A stretch of DNA of 64,000 nucleotides, from contig BCHU01000003.1 of NCBI GenBank assembly GCA_001599715.1, forward strand, positions 248,001 through 312,000. The letters run 5' to 3'. The position numbers were made by a program, and so were the translations under genes. The DNA comes from Phaeotremella fagi. Lineage: Eukaryota; Basidiomycota; Tremellomycetes; Tremellales; Phaeotremellaceae. Shown here in pieces: positions 48,023 to 58,491 of the stretch. Each line of letters opens with the position of its first letter. Position 1 is the first letter of the stretch. The notes beneath the pieces were generated by a model. It did not search any database, was not told the origin of the DNA, and saw only the letters and a list, made by a program, of their open reading frames with translations.

Positions 48023-48815
48023 ATGGGTAAAAGAAAGTCTTCAAAGAAACCTCAAGCCAAAAAGGGAATGGCCCCTCTATGTGAGTTATGCATATCGTCT
48101 CTAGAGATTTAGTAACTGACAACAAATCACAGCTTCAACTTTCAAATGTTTATTCTGTCATCATGAGAAAGCTGTCACTGTCAAGATGTAGGTGATGAAA
48201 TGTCCATTTGTTTGATTCCACTGACACCTACGTGATATAGGGATAAAGGCAACATGTACGGGTCGTTAATCTGCAAGGTTCGTCATCTAGATGTGTTTCC
48301 TGTTGGTTGATCTGACAAAGATTCCAGATCTGCGGTCAACATTTCAAAACGCCTATCAACAGTATGTAACCACCTTATACGAACCCAGTTCTCTTGCAGA
48401 AACTGACCCCTACCAGATCTTTCAGTAGCGGTAGACGTATATTGCGAGTACGTCAATCTCATAATCTCCTAGAAATCTAAGTTATATCCATTAACCCCCT
48501 TCAAGCTGGGTAGACGCCTGTGAAGAAATCCGTGAAAAACAACCGAAAGCCGCTCGACCAGCCAGAGGTCCTTCCTTGATAGAAACCCACGGTTCAGGTG
48601 GCGGAGCGTCGATCAACGGTATAAGAAATAAAAGTATTGCAGCTGCTGACGAAGATGCTCAAGGCGATGATGAGGATGAAGACGGAGACGGGGATGGGGA
48701 GGTGGTTCAGAAATCCAGGAGGGATGCTGGATACGATGATGAAGATGAGGATGATGATGATGATCGCGGGAAGAGACGGAGGGTTGATTATGATGACGAC
48801 GATGAGGATGAGTAG
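48023..48815 (+). CDS. ELF1: Transcription elongation factor Elf1
   Basis: Small zinc-ribbon factor that travels with RNA polymerase II through chromatin. Starts MGKRKSSKKPQAKKGMAPL (basic N-tail). The zinc ribbon is FKCLFCHHEKAVTVKMDKGN with MYGSLICKICGQHFKTPINN: two CxxC pairs. DVYCDWVDACEEIREK follows. The C-terminus is long, Gly/Asp/Glu-rich and acidic, with a basic GKRRRVDY near the end; an acidic tail is known in fungal Elf1. Six short introns in the first 480 bases, one long last exon. Confidence 0.92.
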
Positions 48816-48939
48816 TTTTGGATCTTTGATCTTTGGTCTTTTTGGATGAGGGGGTTTTTGGTTTGTATTATCATGCATTTGGTATAGTTTCTCGTGCTGG
48901 GTATACAATGTAGATACGGTAGATAGATAGAGAGACGAC

Positions 48940-50188
48940 TCAACTCTTGGATTGACTCTTGAAGAATTCAGAAGAAAGTTTAGGTTTCACACCGAGAGTT
49001 TTGAACAAATTAGGTTGAGACTAAGTAGGATTCAATACCTGTCGCTCAAAGCTATACTCACTGGATCTTCAATAACACCATAACCAGCTTCAGACAACCG
49101 TCTTCCTTTCTCCACGCAATCCAAAATCCCTAAATATCAAAATATCAATTGAACCACTCAACAAAAATCACCCAAAAAGAAAAAAATCCACTTACAATCA
49201 ATCCTAACAATCTTCAATCGTTTAGAACCACCTCTACCACCCTGACCGTTTATCCATTTCTGAGTCTTGGTACCTGATAATCCACCGTCCGCTAATATAT
49301 GTGTACAAGATCCAGTAGCGTGAGGACTAAATTGTAGATATTGAGATACATTTCTTCTTAATATGGTGATCGGGACTTACCTGTATCTCCCACCGTTTTG
49401 GTTTATCATATTTTGTACCTGTAGATTAGAGACTTTAGGTCCAGTGGATCCATTGATATACATCACACAACCAGCTTAAAACGGGATCAGCTATCTTCAA
49501 TGAAAATCAACAACATGATAGCTAACCGAAGATATCAGTTTTCTATGCAGTGAATTAAATGAAATCAGTATCAAGTTCAAACGGTAATCTATGAACCTAC
49601 CTTCTCCCTCGCTTGATCAGCCATTTTAGCGGTCCTAACCTCCCAATAAGTAGATGCACCTTCATGACCACCACTCTCGCCACCTCTGTTACTTTGTTGA
49701 TGACCTGTAGCGGAGGAAACGAAGTGATCCGATCTACACCGATTCATCAACTAAAGTCAAAAAAGTAATGGTGAACTTACCGAGCGAAAAGATCAGAATT
49801 GGTTATAGGATTAACATCCTTCCCTCTAGTCGATAACTACCAAAATCAATCAATTTCCAAACCCCAAGAAATAAAAGCAGTAGGGACACACCATCCGTTC
49901 ATTAATCCTACTTCTAGACATAGTCAAACTCCTCTCCCTCTCTTCATCATCAAATTTCCCACTCCCCAATTTCCTTTTCCCCTTCGCTTCATGTCTATCA
50001 CTATATTCTTTAACCTTGGTCTCGAGTTTGATACCGATATCAGGTCTCAGGGCTACGGGAAGAGCGGTTGACTGGACTTTCTTTTCGATTGACGGTTTGG
50101 GTTTGGGTTTGGGCTTGGTTCTCGCGTACGATGGTGGTGAGATTGGGATTATTTCTTGGGACGATGTTGGGGTTAATGGAGTTGGCAT
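48940..50188 (-). CDS. BRCT-domain protein resembling the REV1 N-terminus, no polymerase domain
   Basis: Starts MPTPLTPTSSQEIIPISPPS. Exons then give SDHFVSSATGHQQSNRGG, GASTYWEVRTAKMADQAREK, KTDIFAGCVMYINGST, VQNMINQNGGRYRYLQFSPH, CTHILADGGLSGTKTQKWIN, RLKIVRIDWILDCVEKGRRL and SEAGYGVIEDP. Vertebrate REV1 has the same layout: an AAK..kL.eQ helix, IFSG..IYVNGYT, GG.Y, THIIA and WI..S...G..LS. Here the frame ends SSEFFKSQSKS with TGA at 48940-48942, only 124 bases from the convergent ELF1 stop, so no room exists for a DinB polymerase. It may be a REV1-derived accessory BRCT protein or a stand-alone BRCT family. Confidence 0.65.
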
Positions 50189-50614
50189 CTTATGTTCTTC
50201 TTAGTGTTTGTTATTATGATAAATGGATAACCTTCAATTTTCGTACAGATCTTACTGAACGCAATTCAAGATCAACATGAAACGCGTTCAGTGGCAAAAA
50301 ATACTCGTGGCGTTGAATTCTGGTTCAACTTTCCCGAGGGTCCCAGATATGTCTTGCTATATGACCCAATCCTTCCTTTCTAATCCATAGACTTCTCACA
50401 ACGTCACTTTGGTCTCCGTTTCAAAGAAAAAATATTCATAGGACGACACCAACTTGATACGATAGAAGTACGTTCTTGACTTTCCTCGTCAATTTTACTG
50501 TTTTGCAACTACTGATTGTAAGTGTACATTCGCTTCATATGGGAATTATCTGCAGTGCAAAAGTCTTGACGTGGATCTTTCATTAACATATACCATAGTT
50601 TAATATCCAGGATC
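50189..50614. other. Divergent intergenic region
   Basis: 426 bases between the BRCT protein start and the orphan at 50615. No gene or repeat seen. Confidence 0.4.
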
Positions 50615-51220
50615 ATGTCAACAGAAACTCGCTCCCCATCAATCCTATCCTCCTCACTACTCAACGGTGAAAGATCAGAAATCACCATTGAAGGTTATAA
50701 AACCGAATGGCGAGTTCTCAACAGCGTCTGTTCCTCCAAAAAACACTGTTCAACCTGTATCTACGATCCAATCTCCGAAAAAAACTACATCCCCTACAGA
50801 GCTTGGTGTTTCGCAAAGACCGAAACCGATACACGTCATATCGAATGTGAGTCAAAAGATTCGGTTCCAAACGTCGAAGACGAGATACAGGAACTTTTCA
50901 AATTACACAAATACTCTTATAAACGTGAGTACTGGACAAAAGGGATATTGGAGAACGAAGCTAGAAGTGAGGTATTTGGGAGACTTCATCGATCAAAATA
51001 TAGTCATCCGAATAGTAGTTATCTAAAAGAAAAACGTATTTATTGTATGAGATCTAATGAGATTGATAGCCGTCATCATCATGATGATGCTGCTACTCAT
51101 TATTTGGTGATTACTGAGGATAAAGTCGATGGTTCTTCGGTCAACGTTTGTGTAGAATGTGTTCCGGAGGTTGTTGCGGAGTTTAGAAAGAAGAAAAATG
51201 GAGAGTCAAAGGAGGAGTGA
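50615..51220 (+). CDS. Orphan Cys/His-containing protein, intronless
   Basis: Not recognised. 201 residues, MSTETRSPSILSSSLLNGER. Cys cluster CSSKKHCSTC near residue 43. Two similar later blocks, RAWCFAKTETDTRHIECE (about 68-85) and RIYCMRSNEIDSRHHHDD (about 147-164), may be an internal repeat. A final VCVEC precedes a lysine-rich tail (FRKKKNGESKEE). Spaced Cys and His could bind metal; that is inference. No signal peptide. Confidence 0.55.
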   Translation: MSTETRSPSILSSSLLNGERSEITIEGYKTEWRVLNSVCSSKKHCSTCIYDPISEKNYIPYRAWCFAKTETDTRHIECESKDSVPNVEDEIQELFKLHKYSYKREYWTKGILENEARSEVFGRLHRSKYSHPNSSYLKEKRIYCMRSNEIDSRHHHDDAATHYLVITEDKVDGSSVNVCVECVPEVVAEFRKKKNGESKEE

Positions 51221-51572
51221 GAGTTCTGGGGTACTGTACGCTATCCAAGCAAACGGTCGGTTGTTTGGGTATCTCGTAGGAGTAGTTTTGATGAAGACAT
51301 GAGGTGTGATGGATGGTGGAGAGTAGAGTATGATGCTGTAGGTTATGCATCGCTGTGAATAAGGGAAGCAGTAGCAGTCGTCACTTGGCAAGCTTGACTT
51401 GCAATGAATGGCTCTTTCAATACTGGCACAAGATAATCCAGAGAGCCAGTAGCCAAAACACAGATCTCAGATTTTTAGGCTAGGTCTCCATCACCCGATA
51501 CATAAAGCAACATCAACTAGCACACAATACTGTACATCCAGTCATCATTCCTCAATTATCTTCCCTTCTTCC
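51221..51572. other. Intergenic region
   Basis: Convergent spacer of 352 bases between orphan genes. No gene seen. Confidence 0.35.
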
Positions 51573-52343
51573 CTAAATGGCATCAAAGACAATCATATCA
51601 CCACTGATCATAAGACCATCCTCCCAGAACTCAAATTTGGTATTGAAGATCAGCTTCGGAACCTCATCTCCCTTCTCAGAAGGTGTACCTTCAACCCGAA
51701 CTACCCCAAGCGAATGATCTAAGGCTGATTCTTCCAATCGTATGTAGTTTCTCTGCTCACTTTGATCCCAATTCTCATAAATCGGATCATTCTTTCTCCA
51801 CTGAAAATGACTTTCAAGGAATCTCTCTCTGTCCGATTCGCGGTATCCATGACTTGGTTCTCCGATTCTGAACTTTTCATGAGACAAATCTCTATCTGAG
51901 AATATGGCGAAATCTTTAGCTTTATCTTTATGGTGCATAAGGTAGTAGTTTTGAGTGAAATCGTAATCATTCCCTTTCTCAACCTCGTGTTCTTGCACGT
52001 CTTGACTTCCCTTTTTTTCCCGTTTCGAGAAATTGAAAGGCAAATAGCTGTAGATTACGACGCTTTTTGTGTCGATGGTTACCGACGGTCTGACGCCGTG
52101 ATTGTTGAGTCTGAATTCACGTGCTAACCTTGTTCTGATCTTGGAATGATCGACTGGATTATAGTCTTGAGTACTAATGTCAAAGCTGATGATCTCGAAC
52201 TCGTGGCAAGTATACGTTCCACTAGACAAAGAAATACTTGAGTCTCTAGAGCTCCGACCATTGTTTTCTGAATTGTTAGTCTCAAGAACAAGGCTATACT
52301 TCAACTCGACCTTCTTATATTCGGTTGTGTTCTTGGTAGACAT
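51573..52343 (-). CDS. Orphan family F4, copy 1
   Basis: Not recognised. Intronless, 256 residues, MSTKNTTEYKKVELKYSLVL. Shared with 53077-53913: the opening TEYKKVELKYSLVLETN against TEYRRISLQYELTLGTN, then SLSSGTYTCHEFEI against SILSGTYPVKNFKV, a central H.DKAKDFAIFSDR against W.DESKDLSILSTK, KFRIGEPSHGYRESDRERF against KIRRPTCNLSDEYRNDCY, and the end GLMISGDMIVFDAI against GDLHMEGTMEVFEPI. Full-length and unbroken. Hydrophilic, no targeting signal. Confidence 0.65.
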   Translation of the reverse strand: MSTKNTTEYKKVELKYSLVLETNNSENNGRSSRDSSISLSSGTYTCHEFEIISFDISTQDYNPVDHSKIRTRLAREFRLNNHGVRPSVTIDTKSVVIYSYLPFNFSKREKKGSQDVQEHEVEKGNDYDFTQNYYLMHHKDKAKDFAIFSDRDLSHEKFRIGEPSHGYRESDRERFLESHFQWRKNDPIYENWDQSEQRNYIRLEESALDHSLGVVRVEGTPSEKGDEVPKLIFNTKFEFWEDGLMISGDMIVFDAI

Positions 52344-53076
52344 TCTGTTTATAACTCTAAGTACTTTGTATTCAAAGGGGGGGGAATTGATGTTGGGGAA
52401 AATTGAAGAAAGCGTATTCTGGGAAGAAAAGAAAAAAAGAAAGAGGAAACGGTGCTAACATACATTTTTCTACGTTGCAACCTCGAGTCTTCTAAAGGAA
52501 GCTAGGAGAAACAATTCGAAGTCGACCGGGTCATGTATTCATTTCCAGAGAATGTATCCTTTCTTGGAGACTTCCAAATGAGAGAAATATCAACTGCGTC
52601 ACGGCGAAATACTTGTGATTCCTCGGATCCTTTCTTATTTCAGAAATCGTTGTGGAGCGATTCGAAGAACCCTTTCAACAGAATTACCGACAGAAAGATG
52701 ACATCAAATTCCGAAATTTATATTTTCCCGAAAAAACAATAAATGGGTAGAACCTTTCTCAGAAGTTGTAGTGGAGCTATGTTACTTAAATCTGGGTAGA
52801 CTGACTACAGTATGGCACACAACTCTTATTCACAGAGGGGGTCCATTTCTTTTTCGTAAAATGAGAATAGCGAGGAGTGGCAAGTCTTCAAGATACTGGG
52901 CTATCATGGAACAGAACATCGAGTCAGCAAGTGTCTTCTTGGCCGTCGTTGGTTGACCAAAGCCTCTTACAAGTAAGAAAATCAAACCATTCCTTACCTT
53001 AAAATTCAACTACTAAATATCACAATTCACTTCAAATGAGGTACCGTATCAAAGAACTCCCAGACCACGTCTCTCC
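52344..53076. other. Intergenic region
   Basis: 733 bases between F4 copies 1 and 2. A purine-rich AAGAAAAGAAAAAAAGAAAG run at 52423-52442 lies about 80 bases upstream of the copy 1 start. No gene seen. Confidence 0.4.
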
Positions 53077-53913
53077 CTAATCCTCATCCTCTTCAACTAT
53101 GATTGGCTCGAAGACCTCCATCGTTCCTTCCATATGAAGATCACCGGTTTTCGAAACTGAGAAAGTATTTACTTGAATCAGTTTGTGAGTCTTTGAAGAT
53201 TCCAAATCTGGGTGAAGTAGCTCGATAGTACCATAAGCATGATTGAGATAGATATCCAATTCGGCACCATCGGCTCCTGATTCGGGAAAGTCGAGACTTA
53301 TATCTTCTAAAGCCGGACGTGAATCTCCTGAAACATAAGACAGGTGATTTCTATAACAATCATTCCTGTATTCATCTGAAAGATTACACGTAGGACGTCT
53401 GATTTTGAAATTTGATTTTGCGAACTCGTCGGTACCTGAAGTCTTAGTTGAGAGAATACTGAGATCTTTGGATTCATCTTTCCAATCGACAAAACGATAT
53501 TTCTCTTGCCAAGTAGAATTGTCTTTTGGTAAGATGTAGTCGAAATCGAGCATAGGATTTGTAGTATCTACGATGACCGATTGAGCGATTGTTTCAAGAG
53601 CATTCGGATCTTGATCATCTATATCCATCGAATCGTCTTCGTATTCGGATTCTGCGTTGGTTTCTTCGTGAGTTGCGTTGAATTCTTTCTCCAACCATTT
53701 TACTGTCTCCCCCCGTCCTAATAGATCGTAATCAGAATGATAATCATTGATATTGGTAACCTTAAAATTCTTGACTGGATACGTTCCAGAAAGGATGGAA
53801 ATTGGACTGGTGTTTTCGGTAGCACGTTTAAACACACAATGTGTATCGTTGGTCCCTAAGGTGAGTTCGTATTGGAGACTGATTCGACGGTATTCGGTTT
53901 CTTCAGTAGACAT
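53077..53913 (-). CDS. Orphan family F4, copy 2
   Basis: Not recognised. Intronless, 278 residues, MSTEETEYRRISLQYELTLG. See 51573-52343 for the shared blocks. It has an extra acidic insert (ESEYEDDSMDIDDQDPN, about residues 88-104) and an acidic tail (IVEEDED) that copy 1 lacks. Full-length and unbroken; function unknown. Confidence 0.65.
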   Translation of the reverse strand: MSTEETEYRRISLQYELTLGTNDTHCVFKRATENTSPISILSGTYPVKNFKVTNINDYHSDYDLLGRGETVKWLEKEFNATHEETNAESEYEDDSMDIDDQDPNALETIAQSVIVDTTNPMLDFDYILPKDNSTWQEKYRFVDWKDESKDLSILSTKTSGTDEFAKSNFKIRRPTCNLSDEYRNDCYRNHLSYVSGDSRPALEDISLDFPESGADGAELDIYLNHAYGTIELLHPDLESSKTHKLIQVNTFSVSKTGDLHMEGTMEVFEPIIVEEDED

Positions 53914-55791
53914 AATGTGTTGAATTCCTTGTTGGAATATATGACTGTTGACATAATAAAGAGAATGAAGGAGGGGGAGGGGGGTTTACATTGCGAAAGG
54001 TCATTTTACGCTTCGAAGGCAATTCCTTGGAAGGCTCCGACTCTTCCTTTCGTCATTGAACGAGTCCCTTCATTTACCCGACGGTTTCATCCAACGAAAC
54101 GTCGGGTTGACTTCAGACGCCAAAAAGGTGAAAGGAGGATAAACTCATCGGTTTGACATCACATGGATAATTGTACAAGCTCGTAATTGCCACAAGATCT
54201 AGTTGCCACCTTGCATTATTTAAACCCTCCACTTTAGATAGTGCTATATCTGGATTCGGTTGACTCACCTGTCTTTCTTTCTTTCTTTTCTTTCTTCTCT
54301 CAACATCTGAACATAGAGTTGTAGGAATCGTGACTAACTTCATTGTGATGTCATAGACTAAAACCCCTCTCCATTGTTGATGTCGATGTCGGGAAAGATG
54401 ACGGTGGGGCTCATGGTCCACCTCCCATCATTCAACTTGGCAGTCCAACCAAGTTGAATGATATTCTCGTCGTCATGGGTGGTATCGCCAAACGCTTCTG
54501 TATTTGTGCTTCGGTGATTTAACTGTTTCAAAACTGTAGGAAATATCTGAGTGGTAAGTTGCCGTTGTCAACCCCGTTACCCTCGCTGATCAATCAACAG
54601 TATCGCTCGATGACTTTCGAACTTGGTGTCCGGTCCCTCAATGGTCATCACCCATTCAAGAGCCTCAGCATACAAAATCTATCCATTCTCTCGAGTTCTC
54701 GCCTGTCGTCACTCATTTCTTGTCTTCGCCATCAAACACGATATTCGTCGGATCCCCGAGGATTCGACGACAAGAATTTGGTCATTCGATAGGGGATCTC
54801 CCAATGTCATTTCATTGATTGGAGATTATCGAGAAAGTGGGTTGAGGTGACCCCTTCTAATACACTACCTGTCATAGTAGTGTCAAACCTAAAATTAGAA
54901 GTAGAAGTATATGGGTAGAAATTAATTTCTGCAAGTTTTGTTCTGTTTAGGTTAGTTGTTCCAATCTACCTCTTGGTATTGCAGCTAATCCCTGTCTGTA
55001 GAGCTCGTTACAAAGAGTTTCAATTTTCAGTTTATCAGTTTTCGTTCGCTAGTAATCCGCATTGCAAGCTCGGAACATTCTCGGTCACACTTGGGTGTTT
55101 TGTCAAAACAAAAATCTTCCCTTCAATTTCCTCGATTCGCCTCCCCCCAATCATGGTTTATGGTTGTTGTACCTTTTCATCTCCATCCTACTCATGAATC
55201 GGTCACTTGGTGTGTCTATAGCTTCGGTCAACGGATTGTAAGTGAATCGATTATCAATCTTTGATGTACACTCAGCTGATTCTTCAAATTAGATCAACTT
55301 GGGCAGTTGGATCGGATATCGGAAGCTAGGAGTTTTAGTAGCATAGGATATATTGTAGCTATTTCTACATTGATGTATGAGTATCAGGTGAAAGTCTTTG
55401 CAGAGATTGCTGCTGTTGAATGAGGCGGATAAGAGACATCAATGTTTCTTGAAGTGCTCCTTTCTTTATTCTCCTTCCCGACGTTACAATGGCCGTACGC
55501 TACGTTGAAATGCTGGTCTTGAAAGACCTCTTGACATCTTACCTTCCAAATAGTTCATTCAGCAAATGCAGAGAAAAAACATTCTAAACATGTCATGTAT
55601 CCCTCTGAGGTCATACGTTTATAAACCGGCGTTCAGACTCATGACAGACAAAGGATGCAATTTATACCGTTGTTGTGTTTGATGGGACTGCATTTGTCAT
55701 AATTTGATCAAGCGCAACATCTGCAAGTACAGGATGTTAGCGACAATACTTACCCCATTTTGCATTTTCCGTAATGATGCAAATCTACCCA
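53914..55791. other. Gene-poor region
   Basis: About 1.9 kb. Open frames at 54559-54850 and 54973-55197 show no family signature, and no exon chain could be built. Contains a TTTC/TTTCT tract near 54273-54300 and the hairpin at 54427-54462. It could hold a decayed or non-coding gene; nothing supportable seen. Confidence 0.35.
54427..54462. repeat. Perfect 14-bp inverted repeat
   Basis: ATCATTCAACTTGG, an 8-base loop CAGTCCAA, then CCAAGTTGAATGAT. Isolated, not followed by a U-run. Confidence 0.85.
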
Positions 55792-57091
55792 TCAAACCTT
55801 CTTCTGATCTTCATAGAACACTAAGCATCGCAGCTCTATGCTTTGCCGCGACATTACTCCTTCAGGGATGTCGTTAAGCACAAAACTGGAGTAATGGTCT
55901 TAGTCCTGGCAATGAATGGACAATCGTGGACTTACCCAGAATGTGGTGCAATTGTTCTTGGGAAAAAATTGTCGTAGCACTAACATAATGTCAATCAATA
56001 AAGATCCAGTGTGTAATTTGGGGTACCTTAATGAGGATCCCTTCGTCAGGTCTCATATCTGAGACGTAATACCACTTATGGACTGGGTTGTGGTGAACCA
56101 AATAAGTATAACCCGTCCTACCATGTCCGACGTGAGCGCATGTTCCTTTGACCGTGATCACGTACCGATCTCTATACAACAGTTCTCCAACCACAAGATC
56201 ACGATCCCAATCAACACTGCGTATGTCGCATAAACCTAACGGTGAATCTTGAACAGGGCCACGTAAAGGTCGCCAGAAGTTGATGATCTGACATCTCGTG
56301 CCAAGAAGTGCCTTGCCGAGATCTTCTCCCATATGTTTAAGTACCCTGTATTTACCTGCTTCGGGTGTTTGATCAACGTGAACTACTTGAGCTCAGCGCT
56401 GCCTGGAACAGAATAGAGACAAAAGTCCTTACCACGAAACACTGGTTGTCGCTAAATGACTCAGCCCGGGCTGTGGAAGAGACTGACCTTTCCTGCTCGA
56501 TCCTCCAAGTGATCTGCTTCTGGTATACGACGTCGGATGGTATGATCAAATCTAGGTGTAAATCTACCCATTATTGTAAACTTACATTACGATCTTACTG
56601 GCTCCCAATTTGGTCTTCAAGAAGCTGAAGGGCAACATTCCCAGTGAGCACCGATACGTCAATTGCCATGATCTTACCTAATTGTCTGGGGGTAGTATTT
56701 ATCGCGAATGGCTTCGTCTATGTCCCATTCATCAAATGAATTCGGAATTTCTGTAAGGTGTTCGAATCCGCTTGTGTCTAAGCTAAGATCAGACAGGGAA
56801 GATCGAAGATCATTAATCTGGTTGTGAGTGGAACAAATCCCCACAACTTACCTCAAGCATGTGTGATTCGAGCTTTTCGTTGTGTTCAGGCACCCCAACT
56901 GGAGGTGGATACGCGTACTGTGATCAAAGGTAGACAGATCGTTACTCGATCAGCTACGGACGACAGGTTGGAGATCATAGCGAATTCACTCTGAATGGTA
57001 ACCTTGGTGGTACAAGCTCTCTAATGGGAGCCAGGTAATTAAACGACGCTTTGATTATGGGCTTGACATGGTCTGCACTGAGTCGAGGCAT
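55792..57091 (-). CDS. AsaB/CmcJ-like oxygenase (GA4 desaturase family)
   Basis: Fungal family related to GA4 desaturase, AsaB and CmcJ, often found in secondary-metabolite loci; presumed Fe(II)/2-oxoglutarate-type enzyme, substrate unknown. Starts MPRLSADHVKPIIKASFNYL. Exons then give YAYPPPVGVPEHNEKLESHM, LDTSGFEHLTEIPNSFDE, DKYYPQTIS, FLKTKLGASKIVIFDHTIRR, VHVDQTPEAGKYRVLKHMGE, TRCQIINFWRPLRGPVQDSP, HNPVHKWYYVSDMRPDEGIL, CYDNFFPRTIAPHSG and SIELRCLVFYEDQKKV. All family landmarks (FNYL, FDHTIRR, HVDQ, NFWRP, WYY, CYD, E.RCLVFY) are present in order, so the gene looks complete with about seven introns. One splice junction, just before the HVDQ exon, is uncertain. Confidence 0.8.
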
Positions 57092-57339
57092 ACTGGTTGA
57101 TTTGAATCGATCAATTACTAACGCTTGTGATAGTCAGCGAGTTGTGTTGAACGAACTAAATGTTGAGTTTCTGATGTGTCGACAACAAGTACACAACCGC
57201 CGTTGCAACATTGTACTCGGCAACGAAAGCAATCAAATTCAGTCAAATTCATTCAAATTCGGTACCAGAATCAATCTTATTCGGTATCAGGGCCGATACT
57301 TATAACGAACACGTAAGTTAGTTTTTCGTGGTATTAACG
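57092..57339. promoter_or_regulatory. Shared divergent promoter with phased decamer repeats
   Basis: 248 bases between the AsaB-like start (minus) and arsH start (plus). Three tandem 10-bp units ending TCAAATTC at 57231-57260, spaced one helical turn apart, followed by a looser CAATCTTATTCGG. Candidate operator for co-regulation; inferred. Confidence 0.5.
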
Positions 57340-58491
57340 ATGTCAAAAATTTCGAATCTGCTTGGCCTAAGCTTCAAAAAAACCATACGCAATCAAAGGT
57401 TCACACATTTTCTTCACCGACGAGCTAGTCCGATTTCTTTGTCACACAATATGAAAGCATCTGACACTTTGTCAACCGTGGAAACGGGCGAATATCGACC
57501 ATTTCTTCAACGCATCGTTCCTGGAGCTGAACCCGTCGATGATGTCTACGAGGAGGAAGATGATTGGACAGAACAGCTAGACTTGAGTTTGGCCAAAAAT
57601 TTCGCACAATCCACGCTTGGTGGTCGAACTTTGAAAGTCCTTGTACTGTATGGTAGTTTGAGAGAACGGTGAGTTGGTGGATGTTACACTGTTGACGATT
57701 CCAGCTCATACTCACGGTTGATGGCTTTTGAAGCAGCACGTATATTACATCGTATGGGTTGCGATGTAAGGGTTTACAATCCATCTGGACTTCCAGTGAA
57801 AGATGACACCCTTCATAATCACGAAAAAGTTCAAGAACTTCGGAATCTGAGTATCTGGAGTGACGCTCATTTCTGGTGCAGTCCTGAGCAGCATGGCAAC
57901 GTTACAGCTGTGTTCAAAAACCAAAGTAAGTCGTTTTTATTCTTCAATATTTACAGAGAATATCTCAATAACCTGTTTTGAAGTTGATTGGATCCCGTTG
58001 TCGACTGGATCAGTCCGCCCAACACAAGGAAAGGCTTTAGGATTTGCTCAGGTGTGTTTGTGACAACCAACGATAATCTCAGTTCTGATAGCAATCAGGT
58101 TAACGGTGGTAGTCAGTCTTTCAACACTGTCAATACTTTAAGGATATTAGGAAGATGGATGCGAATGTTTACGATACCGAATCAAGTTCGTTGCGGAAGC
58201 TCTATCCTCACGAGTTACCTGTCGACTAACATTCGTTCCGTGTAGTCGTCATTACCACTGGCTTGGAAACAGTTTACATCAGGAGGTCGATTAAAGCCAT
58301 CTTCGAATCGAGAGCGTTTGGTAGATGTCTGCGAGGAGCTTGTAAAAGTAACGGCACTACTGAGCCCACATTTTGACCTTCTGGGTGACAGGCATAGCGA
58401 GCGAATGGAGCTCTTAGCTAAGGGTCGCTTACTGACGCAGGCAGAGAAGGAAAATGAGAGGGATCGCAATCCAACTCTCGCAAGCGATTAG
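57340..58491 (+). CDS. arsH: ArsH-type NADPH-dependent FMN reductase
   Basis: Flavoprotein of arsenic-resistance loci; bacterial ArsH oxidises trivalent organoarsenicals using NADPH and FMN. Seen: [13 protein letters not shown] and [20 protein letters not shown] (FMN-binding start), [81 protein letters not shown], then [20 protein letters not shown] and [20 protein letters not shown]. Four introns or so. Two in-frame starts exist: ATG 57340 adds [20 protein letters not shown] and a further basic stretch (37 residues, no Asp or Glu) before [11 protein letters not shown] at 57451, so a mitochondrial form is possible. Confidence 0.88.

Noticed and set aside
48594..48908. Hydrophobic Ile-rich frame opposite the Elf1 acidic tail
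   Set aside because: It is the complement of GAT/GAG-rich codons of Elf1.
54559..55197. Frames with MTFELGVRSLNGHHPF and similar as a coding gene
   Set aside because: No family signature, no consistent splice chain and no start context; could be chance.
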